NCBI RefSeq assembly: GCF_018130505.1
Contig: NZ_JAFCKH010000009.1
Location: 124,001-188,000 of the forward strand
DNA: 64,000 nt
Origin: Bradyrhizobium tropiciagri
GTDB taxonomy: Bacteria > Pseudomonadota > Alphaproteobacteria > Rhizobiales > Xanthobacteraceae
Direction: 5' to 3'
Shown: positions 35,447 through 43,849 of the stretch, piece after piece
Numbering within the stretch: position 1 is the stretch's first letter
How the letters are laid out: each line of letters opens with the position of its first letter
Notes under the pieces: model-generated
Told to the model about the DNA's origin: nothing
Databases searched by the model: none
The model's input: the letters and a program-made list of their open reading frames with translations, nothing else
Position numbers and translations under genes: made by a program

Positions 35447-36542
35447 GTTGGTAATCGAGCAGCTGCACAAGCGATTCGGACCGGTCAAGGCGATCGACGA
35501 CGTCAACATCCATGTTGCGGATGGCGAGTTCGTTACATTGCTGGGACCATCGGGGTGCGGCAAATCAACCACGCTGGGCGCCATCGCCGGACTGGATCAG
35601 CCGACCAGCGGACGCATCCGCGTCGGCGGCAAGACGTATTTCGACGGCGACAAGGCGATCTTCCTGCCGCCGGAAGCCCGCAATTGCGGCCTCGTGTTCC
35701 AGAGCTATGCGCTGTGGCCGCACATGACGGTCTACGACAATGTGGTGTTTCCACTGAAATTGCGCAAAGTATCGACCGCCGATTGCAAGCGCCGCGTCGA
35801 GGAGAGCCTTGCTCTGGTCGAGATGGAGCGCTTCCAGGATCGTTATCCGCATCAGCTCTCGGGTGGACAGCAGCAACGTGTCGCACTGGCGCGAACATTG
35901 GTCTATCAGCCGGAAATCCTGCTGCTGGATGAACCGCTGTCGAATCTCGATGCAAAGTTGCGCGACCGGGCCCGCACCTGGCTTGCCGAATTGCGCACGC
36001 GTCTCGGCCTGACGACAATCTACGTCACGCACGACCAGGTCGAGGCGCTGGCGCTGTCCGACCGCATCGTCGTCATGAACGGCGGCCGCATCAGTCAGAT
36101 AGGCACGCCGCAGGAGATCTACACGCGGCCGGCCGACAGCTTTGTCGCCGACTTCATCGGCACGACGAATTTCCTGAACGGCGACGTGGTCGGGGCTCCC
36201 GATGCCGATGGACAGACGCTCGTCAGTCTCGCCGATGGTCAGCGTGTTCTGATCAAGTCCGACAGGCGTCCATCGCTGGGCGACAAGGTCACGTTTGCCT
36301 ATCGGCCCGAACAGATGCGGATAGCGGCTGCCAATGACCAGGCGGTCGGAGGCTCGATCGTCGATGCGGATGTGGTCAGTCACTCCTATGTCGGAGGGCG
36401 TTGGCAGATCGGACTTAACGTGGGCGGAAATCAGATCCGCATCGAAACCCAGGACGCGACGACTGACCGCCGGTTGCGTCTATGGCTGCCTCTTACCGGC
36501 GGGATCATGTTTACAGAACGAACCCATGGCAAATCCCACTGA
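35439..36542 (+). CDS. ABC transporter ATP-binding protein (PotA/FbpC-like)
   Basis: 367 residues. Walker A GPSGCGKST, Q-loop VFQSYALWPHM, signature LSGGQQQRVALART, Walker B ILLLDEPLSNLDAKLR and H-loop YVTHDQVEALALSDR are all present. The C-terminal about 110 residues form a TOBE regulatory domain (VTFAYRPEQMRI). It energises the double permease before it. The next gene begins 17 bp inside its 3' end. Confidence 0.93.
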   Translation: MAELVIEQLHKRFGPVKAIDDVNIHVADGEFVTLLGPSGCGKSTTLGAIAGLDQPTSGRIRVGGKTYFDGDKAIFLPPEARNCGLVFQSYALWPHMTVYDNVVFPLKLRKVSTADCKRRVEESLALVEMERFQDRYPHQLSGGQQQRVALARTLVYQPEILLLDEPLSNLDAKLRDRARTWLAELRTRLGLTTIYVTHDQVEALALSDRIVVMNGGRISQIGTPQEIYTRPADSFVADFIGTTNFLNGDVVGAPDADGQTLVSLADGQRVLIKSDRRPSLGDKVTFAYRPEQMRIAAANDQAVGGSIVDADVVSHSYVGGRWQIGLNVGGNQIRIETQDATTDRRLRLWLPLTGGIMFTERTHGKSH

Positions 36543-37788
36543 CGCTATCTCTTCCAAAGACGCTCTGCCTCGGGCCGACTACACGCCGGGTGTCCGCGGC
36601 CCATTGACGGGCCTGCGCATCATCGACCTGTCACGGCTGGTCGCGGGAAATCTGCTGACCCAGCATCTCGCCGACTTCGGGGCTGACGTCATCAAGGTCG
36701 AGCCGCGCGAGGGCGACACGCTGCGCGGCTGGCGTACCAAGGGTGTCGAGACGAACTGGAAGGTGCATTCGCGCAACAAGCGCAGCATCTGTCTTGAATT
36801 TCGTCATGAAGACGCTGTGCCGCTGATCCGCAAGCTCATTCCCGGCGCCGCCATGCTGATCGAAAGCTTCCGTCCCGGCACGCTCGAGCAGATGGGGCTG
36901 CCTCCGGATGAGTTGCTGCGGCTCGAGCCGAAGCTCGTGATCGTTCGCATTTCCGGTTGGGGGCAGACCGGTCCATACCATCGCCGGCCCGGCTTCGGGA
37001 CACTGGTCGAAGGTTTTTCGGGCTTCGCGGAGATGAACGGCTTTCCCGATCGCGAGCCGGTGTTGCCGCCGATGTATCTTGCCGACGCGCTGTCCGGCCT
37101 CACCGGCGCATTCGCTGCAATGGCCGCGCTGCGGGAGGTCGAGGTCAATGGCGGGAAGGGGCAGGTGATCGACCTGCCGCTGCTGGATCCGATCGTGAAC
37201 TCGCTCGGGCCTCAGGCGGCGAACTACCGGCTGACCGGCAAAAGCAAACCCCGGAGCGGGAGCCGATCGAGCGGATCGGTGCCGCGTAACGTTTACCGCA
37301 CGCTGGACGGCGGTTGGGTCTGCCTGTCGGCATCCACGCAAGGCATGGCGATGCGGGTGTTGCGTTCGATCGGCCGCCCCGAGCTCTGCGATGATCCGCG
37401 CTTCAAGACCAATGAACAGCGGCTCGTTCATGTCGTCGAACTGGACAAGATCATTGGCGACTTCATTGCGACGCGAACCGTAGATGACAACGTGGCGTTC
37501 TTCGAGGCCGCTGAAGTGACCATAGGTCCCGTCAACGACACGGTACGGCTGATGAACGATCGCCACGTGAAAGCCCGGGGTCTGCTCGCCGACTATCCCG
37601 ACGAGGAGATGGGATCGTTTCCGATGCACGCCGTTCCGGTGCGGCTGTCGGAGACGCCCGGCAGCATCCGGACGCCGGCGCCACATCTCGGGCAGCACAG
37701 CCGCGACATCCTCGGCGAAGCCGGCCTGGGTCAAGCTGATATCGACGCACTCCTGGCCTCGGGCCTTGTGAAGGAAACCAAGAAATGA
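36526..37788 (+). CDS. CaiB/BaiF (class III) CoA-transferase
   Basis: 420 residues from ATG 36526, overlapping the ATPase gene by 17 bp. Family blocks: RIIDLSRLVAGNLLTQHLADFGADVIKVE, RNKRSICLEF, RISGWGQTGPY and the catalytic Asp in MYLADALSGLTG (D187). It moves CoA between a donor such as succinyl-CoA and an imported carboxylic acid. With the lyase that follows, the pair resembles routes for itaconate, citramalate or related hydroxy-diacids, in which a CoA ester is formed and then cleaved; the exact acid is not known. Confidence 0.93.
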   Translation: MANPTDAISSKDALPRADYTPGVRGPLTGLRIIDLSRLVAGNLLTQHLADFGADVIKVEPREGDTLRGWRTKGVETNWKVHSRNKRSICLEFRHEDAVPLIRKLIPGAAMLIESFRPGTLEQMGLPPDELLRLEPKLVIVRISGWGQTGPYHRRPGFGTLVEGFSGFAEMNGFPDREPVLPPMYLADALSGLTGAFAAMAALREVEVNGGKGQVIDLPLLDPIVNSLGPQAANYRLTGKSKPRSGSRSSGSVPRNVYRTLDGGWVCLSASTQGMAMRVLRSIGRPELCDDPRFKTNEQRLVHVVELDKIIGDFIATRTVDDNVAFFEAAEVTIGPVNDTVRLMNDRHVKARGLLADYPDEEMGSFPMHAVPVRLSETPGSIRTPAPHLGQHSRDILGEAGLGQADIDALLASGLVKETKK

Positions 37789-38693
37789 CCATGCAGCAAA
37801 AATTTCCCGTCTGGCGCTCTGCGCTGTTCGTGCCGGCAAACGTCGAGCGGTTCGTCGCCAAAGCCGTCGAGCGCGGAGCGGACGCCTTGATCATCGATCT
37901 CGAGGACAGCGTCCCGCTGGCGGAAAAAGACGCCGCGCGCGCGCTGGTCCCTGGCATCGTCAAGCGCTTTCGCGACACCGGGAAGTCGGATGTCATGGTG
38001 CGGATCAACCAGCCTCTCGAATTGGCGGTGCGCGACCTTGAAGCCGCTGTGATCCCGGGCGTGGACGCGATCAAGATCACCAAGGTCGAAGGCGCCGAGC
38101 ATCTGCGCTTGCTCGACGAGATGGCGACCCGGCTGGAGATCGATCGTGGATTGCCGCCCGGCAAGATCTGGTTTGTCGGGCTGATCGAGGCGCCGGGACC
38201 GCTCGCCCGAGCCCACGACATCGCGCGGTCGACGCCCCGGCTGGCCGGCATTTCGCTGGGCGCCGAGGATTATGCGACCGCGATCGGCGCAAAGCCGACG
38301 GAGGAGACCTTGTTGATGCCGAAGCAGCAGGTCGTGCAGGCGGCGCGCGCCGCCGGCATCATGCCGCTTGGCACCATCGGCTCCGTGGCGGATTTCGGCG
38401 ATCTCGAGGGATATGCGCGCATCGTCAGACGGTCGGCCGATTTCGGCTTCGTCGGCTCCGCTTGCATCCACCCCTCCCTGGTTCCGATACTCAATGCGGG
38501 CTTTAGCCCCTCGGCCAAGGAAATTTCCGACGCAGAGCGCATCGTAACCCTCAACAACCAGGCCGCAGCCGAGGGGCGAGCTTCTTTCGCCATTGATGGC
38601 AAGATGATCGACATTCCGATCGTTCAGCGAGCCGAGGCACTCCTGGAGCGTGCAAAGGCTATCGCGGAAAGAGGTCGCGCAATCTCGAGATGA
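37785..38693 (+). CDS. CoA ester lyase (HpcH/HpaI, CitE-like)
   Basis: 302 residues with ATGA overlap to the CoA-transferase. CitE/malyl-CoA lyase-type features: RSALFVPANVERFVAKAVERGADALIIDLEDSVP at the N-terminus, the Arg-containing VMVRINQP, GLIEAPGPL (metal Glu) and LGAEDYATAIG (metal Asp). It would cleave a 3-hydroxy-acyl-CoA such as malyl- or citramalyl-CoA into acetyl-CoA or propionyl-CoA and an oxoacid. It ends the importer operon and is followed by a 204-bp gap containing a tRNA scar. Confidence 0.92.
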   Translation: MTMQQKFPVWRSALFVPANVERFVAKAVERGADALIIDLEDSVPLAEKDAARALVPGIVKRFRDTGKSDVMVRINQPLELAVRDLEAAVIPGVDAIKITKVEGAEHLRLLDEMATRLEIDRGLPPGKIWFVGLIEAPGPLARAHDIARSTPRLAGISLGAEDYATAIGAKPTEETLLMPKQQVVQAARAAGIMPLGTIGSVADFGDLEGYARIVRRSADFGFVGSACIHPSLVPILNAGFSPSAKEISDAERIVTLNNQAAAEGRASFAIDGKMIDIPIVQRAEALLERAKAIAERGRAISR

Positions 38694-38797
38694 TCTAGCT
38701 TCATGGATTGCGGTAGGAGCTGCGAACAAACCAAAAGCGCTCGCATCTGGTGCGGCGCTCGCGCTGCGGCATCAGACGAGTAAGTAACCAGTCGCAT

Positions 38798-38829
38798 TGG
38801 TGAGCGCGGTAGGACTCGAACCCACCGCC
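38798..38829 (-). repeat. 3' tRNA fragment (T-arm, acceptor and CCA), possible att scar
   Basis: Read on the minus strand this is a T stem-loop GTGGG-TTCGAGT-CCTAC, then CGCGCTC as the 3' acceptor strand, discriminator A and an encoded CCA. No matching 5' GAGCGCG or D and anticodon arms are found within 90 bases upstream on the minus strand, so it is not a working tRNA. One T-stem pair is G-T. Such 3' ends are typical products of integration at tRNA genes. The isotype is not assigned. Confidence 0.7.
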
Positions 38830-38897
38830 AGTCCGGGATCAGCCTGGAGTCGATTTCGGCGTTCTTTGGATGAATCTGAAACCTCGGCTCGAGGCCG

Positions 38898-39449
38898 TCA
38901 GGAGAATTGGCCCCAGCTCTGCCGCCGTGCATCCAGATCGCCGAGGCGGACTGAATCCTGAATGCCGCGCGCGCCGTGAAAGCTGCCGTTCAAATAGATC
39001 AGCGGATCGGCGGCGCAGAACCTGACCTCGCGAACCTCGCCGACAAAGACCGAATGGGTCCTGGTTTCGAACTCCTGCGCGAGTGTGCAGTCGAACACTG
39101 CGAGCGCATCCTCCAGCAACGGCGTGCCGGTGACACCGACGGTCCATCTGGCAAAGGCGAAGCGGTCGTCGCCATTGACGCCCTTCTGACCGCTGAACGC
39201 GAGGGCGAGCAAGGTATGGCTCTCGCCGAGGAAGTTGATCGCGAACCGCCTCTCATCCCGGATGGGCGCGTGCGCGCTGGCGTTGCGATTGACGCAGACG
39301 AGCAGGGAGGGCGGATCGTCGGAGAGCGAGCACGCCGATGTTACCGTCAAGCCCGTTCGGCGGCCGGGTTGTGTTCCAACCGTAACAAGCGCGACGGCTC
39401 CTGCGCATTGACGCATGGCTCGCCTGAAGGCCTGCGCATCGATGTTCAT
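38898..39449 (-). CDS. flavin reductase family protein
   Basis: 183 residues from ATG 39449 with GGAG about 8 nt upstream. FMN-binding split barrel: RAMRQCAGAVALVTVGT, GLTVTSACSLSDDPPSLLVCVNRNASAHAPI, RRFAINFLGESHTLLA and the C-terminal LIYLNGSFHG. It provides reduced flavin to a monooxygenase. Its natural partner is the LLM enzyme directly upstream on the same strand, but that gene is interrupted by a stop codon. The reductase itself looks intact. It resembles, but is clearly distinct from, the reductase at 8261. Confidence 0.9.
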   Translation of the reverse strand: MNIDAQAFRRAMRQCAGAVALVTVGTQPGRRTGLTVTSACSLSDDPPSLLVCVNRNASAHAPIRDERRFAINFLGESHTLLALAFSGQKGVNGDDRFAFARWTVGVTGTPLLEDALAVFDCTLAQEFETRTHSVFVGEVREVRFCAADPLIYLNGSFHGARGIQDSVRLGDLDARRQSWGQFS

Positions 39450-39539
39450 ATCCCGATCTCCCACATCGTCCTGATTCACACAGAGGAGCGCTGCCGGGCA
39501 AGGAGCGGGCCGCTCCTCACCCGGAACCGCACTACTCGG

Positions 39540-40637
39540 TTATGCTTCTTCCAGTTCGGCGCTGAGATGCATCAGCCGAGGCATGACCTCGCGCTTCAAC
39601 AGCTCGAGGGAACGCCGCCACGCCTGCGGCTTGTGCCGGTAGTCGAAGCCGAATACGCACAGGACCCCGAAGCCACCCACCTCGCGGTAGATCGTCTCGA
39701 TCTTTTCGGCCACCGTCGAAGGTGAGCCGATGATCCAATTGCGTCGCGCGCAATAGTCGACGGTTATGTCGGCGTCTGGGACGTCAGGCGCATGCTTCAG
39801 GTAGTCCTTGAAGCCGAAATGGCCGAGCAACGGCAGAAAATACTCGCCCATCATCCTGCCCATCATGTCCCCGGCGGAGAGTTTCCAGGCTTCCTCATCC
39901 GTGTCGGCGACGAACACCTCGCGAACCAGCCGCTAGTCCTTGCGGTTCGGCTTGCGGCCCGTCTTGGCCGCTCCCGCTTCGACCGCCTGCCAATGGCTGG
40001 CGACGTATGCCGGATTCAGGTTGAGGCTCAGCGGAATGAAACCGCGTTCGCCGGCGAGCTTCAACGTATCCGAGTTCTTGGAGAGCCCGGCGACGGCGAT
40101 GGGCGGATGCGGCGCTTGCAGGGGCTTGATGTGCGGTTTCAGGAAATCGAACATCGTGTCCGGCTTCGTGACCGTCCAGTATTTGCCCTTGTATGTGAAC
40201 GGCGCGGGATCGCTCCAGAGCTTGAGAATAATCTCGAGCGCCTCGCGGGTCATGTCCCGGTTCTGGCCGGACATGCCGTCGACGTTGAACATCGCCCAGT
40301 CACTGGGCAGGCCCGAGGCGGCAACGCCGAAATTCAACCGTCCCTCGGACAGATGATCCAGCATCGCTACGCGATTGGCGAGCTCGGCCGGGTGGTGATA
40401 GGGCAGCAGAAATCCGCCGGGTCCGATGCGAATGTTTCGTGTCTGCTGCAGTGCCTGCGCGATCAGCAGGTCAGGTGCGGGATTCGGCTCCCATGGCGCA
40501 GTGTGGTGTTCACCGAACCATGCCTCCTGGTAGCCGAGTTCATCGAGCCAGCGCAGAACCTGCAGATCCCAGTCGTGTCCCTCCTTCAATCCGCACTCCG
40601 GCGGATGCGAAGGCATGGTGAAGTATCCGATCTCCAT
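39540..40637 (-). pseudogene. LLM class flavin-dependent monooxygenase interrupted by an in-frame TAG
   Basis: One reading frame spans 40637 to 39540 with a single TAG at 39935-39933. Upstream of it are 234 residues (MEIGYFTMPSHPPECGLKEG to RKPNRKD). Downstream in the same frame comes RLVREVFVADTDEEAW and about 130 residues ending LMHLSAELEEA. The family normally has W at the stop position (DWRLVREVFVA), so a TGG to TAG change explains it. AGGAGGAAG lies before ATG 40637. The gene would be a luciferase-like oxygenase of the limonene-monooxygenase-like group, served by the flavin reductase at 38898. Confidence 0.85.
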
Positions 40638-40928
40638 TGTGTGCTCTTCCTCCTATGATCCTGTTCGCGAAATCATTTCGCTTTGCATTTGAAATATGCG
40701 CGCAAGCTCCCGGTCAATGTCTGGATTTCCGCGACATCTGCGATGCAGATGGACCGGTCTATCAGCGACTGCTGCGGAGTTTTCTCTTCGTCGCGCCACG
40801 CACATGCTTACGACGCAATCGCGTTGCCCGCCGTTCGTTGTCTCCTACTTGCCTACGGGCAGCAGACCGTTTCGTTCGCCTCTCGCAGTTGCTTGCTCTC
40901 TCGAGCGAAGCGACCGCGAGAGTGGACG

Positions 40929-41998
40929 TCATCGTGAGAGTTCTTGCGGCCTGATCAGCACCTTGACCTCGCCGAGGCCGGAGCTGAGACGATCGAAGAC
41001 CGCGTCCACCTGATCGAGACGGCTGTGCCCGGTGACCAACGGCGCGACGCGCTCGGGCGCAGCCGCGATCATCGCGAGCGCCTCCTGGAACTCTGCCGGG
41101 TTGTAGGCAAACACGAAGCGGAGCGACATTTCCTTCATCAGAAGATAGGCAGGGGTGATCGTATCCGGCTCCATGCAGACGCCGACAGCAATAACGGACG
41201 TCCCCATTGGCGATTGTTCGGTCACGCTCTGAAGCATTCCCGCTTTTCCGACGCACTCGAACGCGACCGGACGGCGCGCATCTGCCCCGGGAGTATCGGA
41301 CATGCCGAGCGCCGCGCCCTGATCTTCCCACCACCGCGCCTGCCGGTCCGCATCGGGTGCAATCACCAGGTCCGCGCCCAGCCGCTCGGCGAAGGCGCGG
41401 CGACCGACGTCGGGATCGATGGCCATGATCGGCCCCAGCCCGACGTGTCGCAGGCGTGCGATGATGAAGAGGCCAACTGGCCCGCAGCCATGCACCGCGA
41501 ACGCACAATTTGAGCCTGCAGCGGCGGCATTGACCGCATGGATGGCGACGGCAAGTGGCTCCGTCAATGCCGCAGTATCGGTTGGAACGTTGTGCGGTAC
41601 AGGCAGCAACATCGATTCATCCAGCAGCATGGCTTCAGCCATCGCTCCGTTGAATCGGTTGCTGTATCCGAGCAGCTCGATGCCCTGAGATCCGACCATG
41701 AACGGCATGGCGGTAACTCGGAGCCCGGGGGTGATCGAACGGCTGCAACCGGATCCATGGTCGAGCACCTCGCAGACGAATTCGTGTCCCATCACCACCG
41801 GCTTGTCGGGATTCATGAAGCCCTTGAATCCGGCCTTCCCCATGGCCTGCGCCAGGGTGTGCGCGTGGTGCCGAGTGTGCAAATCGCTGCCGCAGACGCC
41901 ACACACGAGCGGCTTTACGAGAACCTGGCCGTGTCCTGGTGACGGATCGGCAACCGGCCGACGCGGAAGGAGCCGCTTTCAAAAATCGACGTGTACAT
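40929..41998 (-). pseudogene. zinc-dependent alcohol dehydrogenase with a 1-bp frameshift near the N-terminus
   Basis: ATG 41998 has AGGAGGAAATTGC upstream and encodes MYTSIFESGSFRVGRLP. After about 17 codons the frame must shift: the next frame gives DPSPGHGQVLVKPLVCGVCGSDL and runs to the stop at 40929. One base appears to be missing near 41950 (CCGATCCG). The main part is a medium-chain zinc alcohol dehydrogenase (CGVCGSDLHTRHH, MGHEFVCEVLDHGSG, VHGCGPVGLF, AIDPDVGRR). A start at GTG 41906 would make a 325-residue protein without the first GroES-fold strands. Confidence 0.82.
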
Positions 41999-42239
41999 GC
42001 AATTTCCTCCTCTGGCGCCGGTGGCCGAGGCTTACCGGCTTATTGTTTCCGAAATGCTGGCGCGTCGTGAGGGGGATGCCTAGAGCCGGATTTCCGTGAA
42101 TGCGGTGGGGCTTGGAGATCGCGCGACCGAAATGCTATGAAACGTTGATAAAATCTGGGCCCCGCCGGGAAACGGCGTGCGTCACGACGTCTTCAGACCG
42201 CGGAAGCCGCGGCAGCAGGACGTGATGTGGGAGGAGTAC

Positions 42240-43001
42240 ATGCTGCAGCCCGCGCCGTCGCCGGCAGCTGAAGGCAGATTTCACGGACTGGTAAACCGTG
42301 TTCTTGAGGTTACCCGGTCGCAAAGCCTGGTGATTTTTCTCTGCGATCGCAGTCACGCCGAGCCTGTGGTGCACTATCTCTTCATGCACGGCGTGACGGA
42401 TTCAGTTGCCCGGGACTATTCCGATCACGAGATCCATCGTTACGATCCCTTTCTGAACCCAACTGTTCTGAAGCGGCGAGCTTGCGATCGTGCATTGATG
42501 ATCGTCGAGGGTTGCGACGACGACATCAGGCAGTGCGCGGAAGCCGAGAATTATTGGCGGTTCGTCGAACGCAGCGACCTGCATATCGTCGGCGCGACGG
42601 TACGGCCCATTCGCGAAGACCTTCTTCTCGTCGTCGGCCTGCATGGCAAGACTGGGGCCAATCCCGTTGCCGTGGCGGCTGCGTCCGAGGAAATAGAGGG
42701 CTTGGTCGACACTGTCATGTCGCGTGCATTTCAGAGGGTGCTTGAAAGGGTAGAACCTCATCGCATTCTGGAAGCGACCGGGATGCCGCAGCAGGCCGCC
42801 GGTATCACGGCTCCGCCGTCGCGGCGGGAGAACGAGATCATCTGCCTGGTCAAACAGGGGCTGCGCAACAAGGAGATCGCGTTCAAGCTGCAGATCTCGG
42901 AAAACACGGTGGAGACGCATCTGCGCCGCATCTATCACAAGATGGGCGTCAACAACCGTACGTCGCTGATCAACCGTCATAGCGAGGCGACGCGCCTCTG
43001 A
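42240..43001 (+). CDS. LuxR family transcriptional regulator
   Basis: 253 residues from ATG 42240 with GGAGGAG 4-5 nt upstream; ATG 42225 and 42177 are also open. The N-terminal about 180 residues have no domain I can name firmly but look like a ligand-sensing domain. The C-terminal 65 residues form a LuxR/FixJ HTH (PSRRENEIICLVKQGLRNKEIAFKLQISENTVETHLRRIYHKMGVNNRTSLI). It is divergent from the broken alcohol dehydrogenase and is probably the former regulator of the 38.9-42 kb set. Confidence 0.88.
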   Translation: MLQPAPSPAAEGRFHGLVNRVLEVTRSQSLVIFLCDRSHAEPVVHYLFMHGVTDSVARDYSDHEIHRYDPFLNPTVLKRRACDRALMIVEGCDDDIRQCAEAENYWRFVERSDLHIVGATVRPIREDLLLVVGLHGKTGANPVAVAAASEEIEGLVDTVMSRAFQRVLERVEPHRILEATGMPQQAAGITAPPSRRENEIICLVKQGLRNKEIAFKLQISENTVETHLRRIYHKMGVNNRTSLINRHSEATRL

Positions 43002-43072
43002 ACGCGTCGCCCGGCAAAGCCGAGAATGCCCTTCGTTGCGCTCATGAGGTGCGGCGCTGGCCTTGCGCAGGG

Positions 43073-43633
43073 TCAGGATGCGCGACTGCGCGCCGTCTTG
43101 GCTTCGGTGGTACCGGTCCGCCGTGCCGTCTCGCGCATATCGACCCGGCGCGAGAGCCACTCGCGCACCTCGCCGGCGAAGTTGGCGGGCGCTTTTCGGT
43201 CGACGGCTCCGGCCAGTGCGGCGATGGTCGTGTTTGCAAGTTCGGTGCGCATGCTCTGTTCAGCGCGCAACATCACGGCGTGGATGGCGCAGACGCCCTC
43301 GCTGGACCAGCGCGGTGCCGTGCGACCGAATACGGCGCACTTTCTCCTGATCTGCTGGCAATCGAACAGCGGCTTCTTGCCTTCGATTGCATCCACGACA
43401 TCGAGCACGGTGATCTGATCGGCCGGACGGGCGAGAAGGTAACCGCCGCGGATGCCTTCCGAGGCGCGCACGATGCCGGCCTTTTCCAACTTGGGGAAGA
43501 TCTTTGCCAGGAATGACGGCGAGATGCCCTGGAGGTCCGCCAGGTCGCGGCTGCTTGCCGCTTCCGTTCCTGCGTCCACCAACCAGAGCAGGCAGTGCAG
43601 CCCATATTCAACGCCGTTGCCGAGATGTGCCAT
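43073..43633 (-). CDS. Rrf2 family transcriptional regulator with Cys cluster
   Basis: 186 residues from ATG 43633 (MAHLGNGVEYGLHCL); the frame is open to 43729. Winged HTH (SSRDLADLQGISPSFLAKIFPKLEKAGIVRASEGIRGGYLLARP) and then a C-x6-C-x15-C cluster (FDCQQIRRKCAVF...GVCAIHAVM) of the kind that holds an iron-sulfur centre in IscR/NsrR/RsrR-like proteins. Iron, redox or NO sensing is likely. It is 216 bp downstream of the flavoprotein gene at 43850 on the same strand. A paralogue with the same spacing of Cys lies at 46718 and a deleted copy at 45157. Confidence 0.92.
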   Translation of the reverse strand: MAHLGNGVEYGLHCLLWLVDAGTEAASSRDLADLQGISPSFLAKIFPKLEKAGIVRASEGIRGGYLLARPADQITVLDVVDAIEGKKPLFDCQQIRRKCAVFGRTAPRWSSEGVCAIHAVMLRAEQSMRTELANTTIAALAGAVDRKAPANFAGEVREWLSRRVDMRETARRTGTTEAKTARSRAS

Positions 43634-43849
43634 GAACCAGTTCCAATTGTCGGTCCGCGCTGCGAGGAGACGCGGCATGCCGAAACAGTCGAATACATTT
43701 GAGGCGCTGCGATCGCGCAGCAACTCCATTCGTCTCGCGATCGCCTCATACCTGACGGGACGCGGACGCCTTGTGCGTCCGCGTCCCCCAGCTACGTTTT
43801 GCCGATATCTATCGGCGCATCGCGTTCGAAAACACCGGTAGCGAGCGGA

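Noticed and set aside
38798-38880. possible complete tRNA on the minus strand
   Set aside because: Only the T-arm and 3' acceptor can be formed; no D-arm, anticodon arm or matching 5' acceptor strand is present.
39933-39935. TAG as a pyrrolysine codon in the LLM gene
   Set aside because: Pyrrolysine use is not expected in this group and the family has Trp at the position, so a point mutation is simpler.
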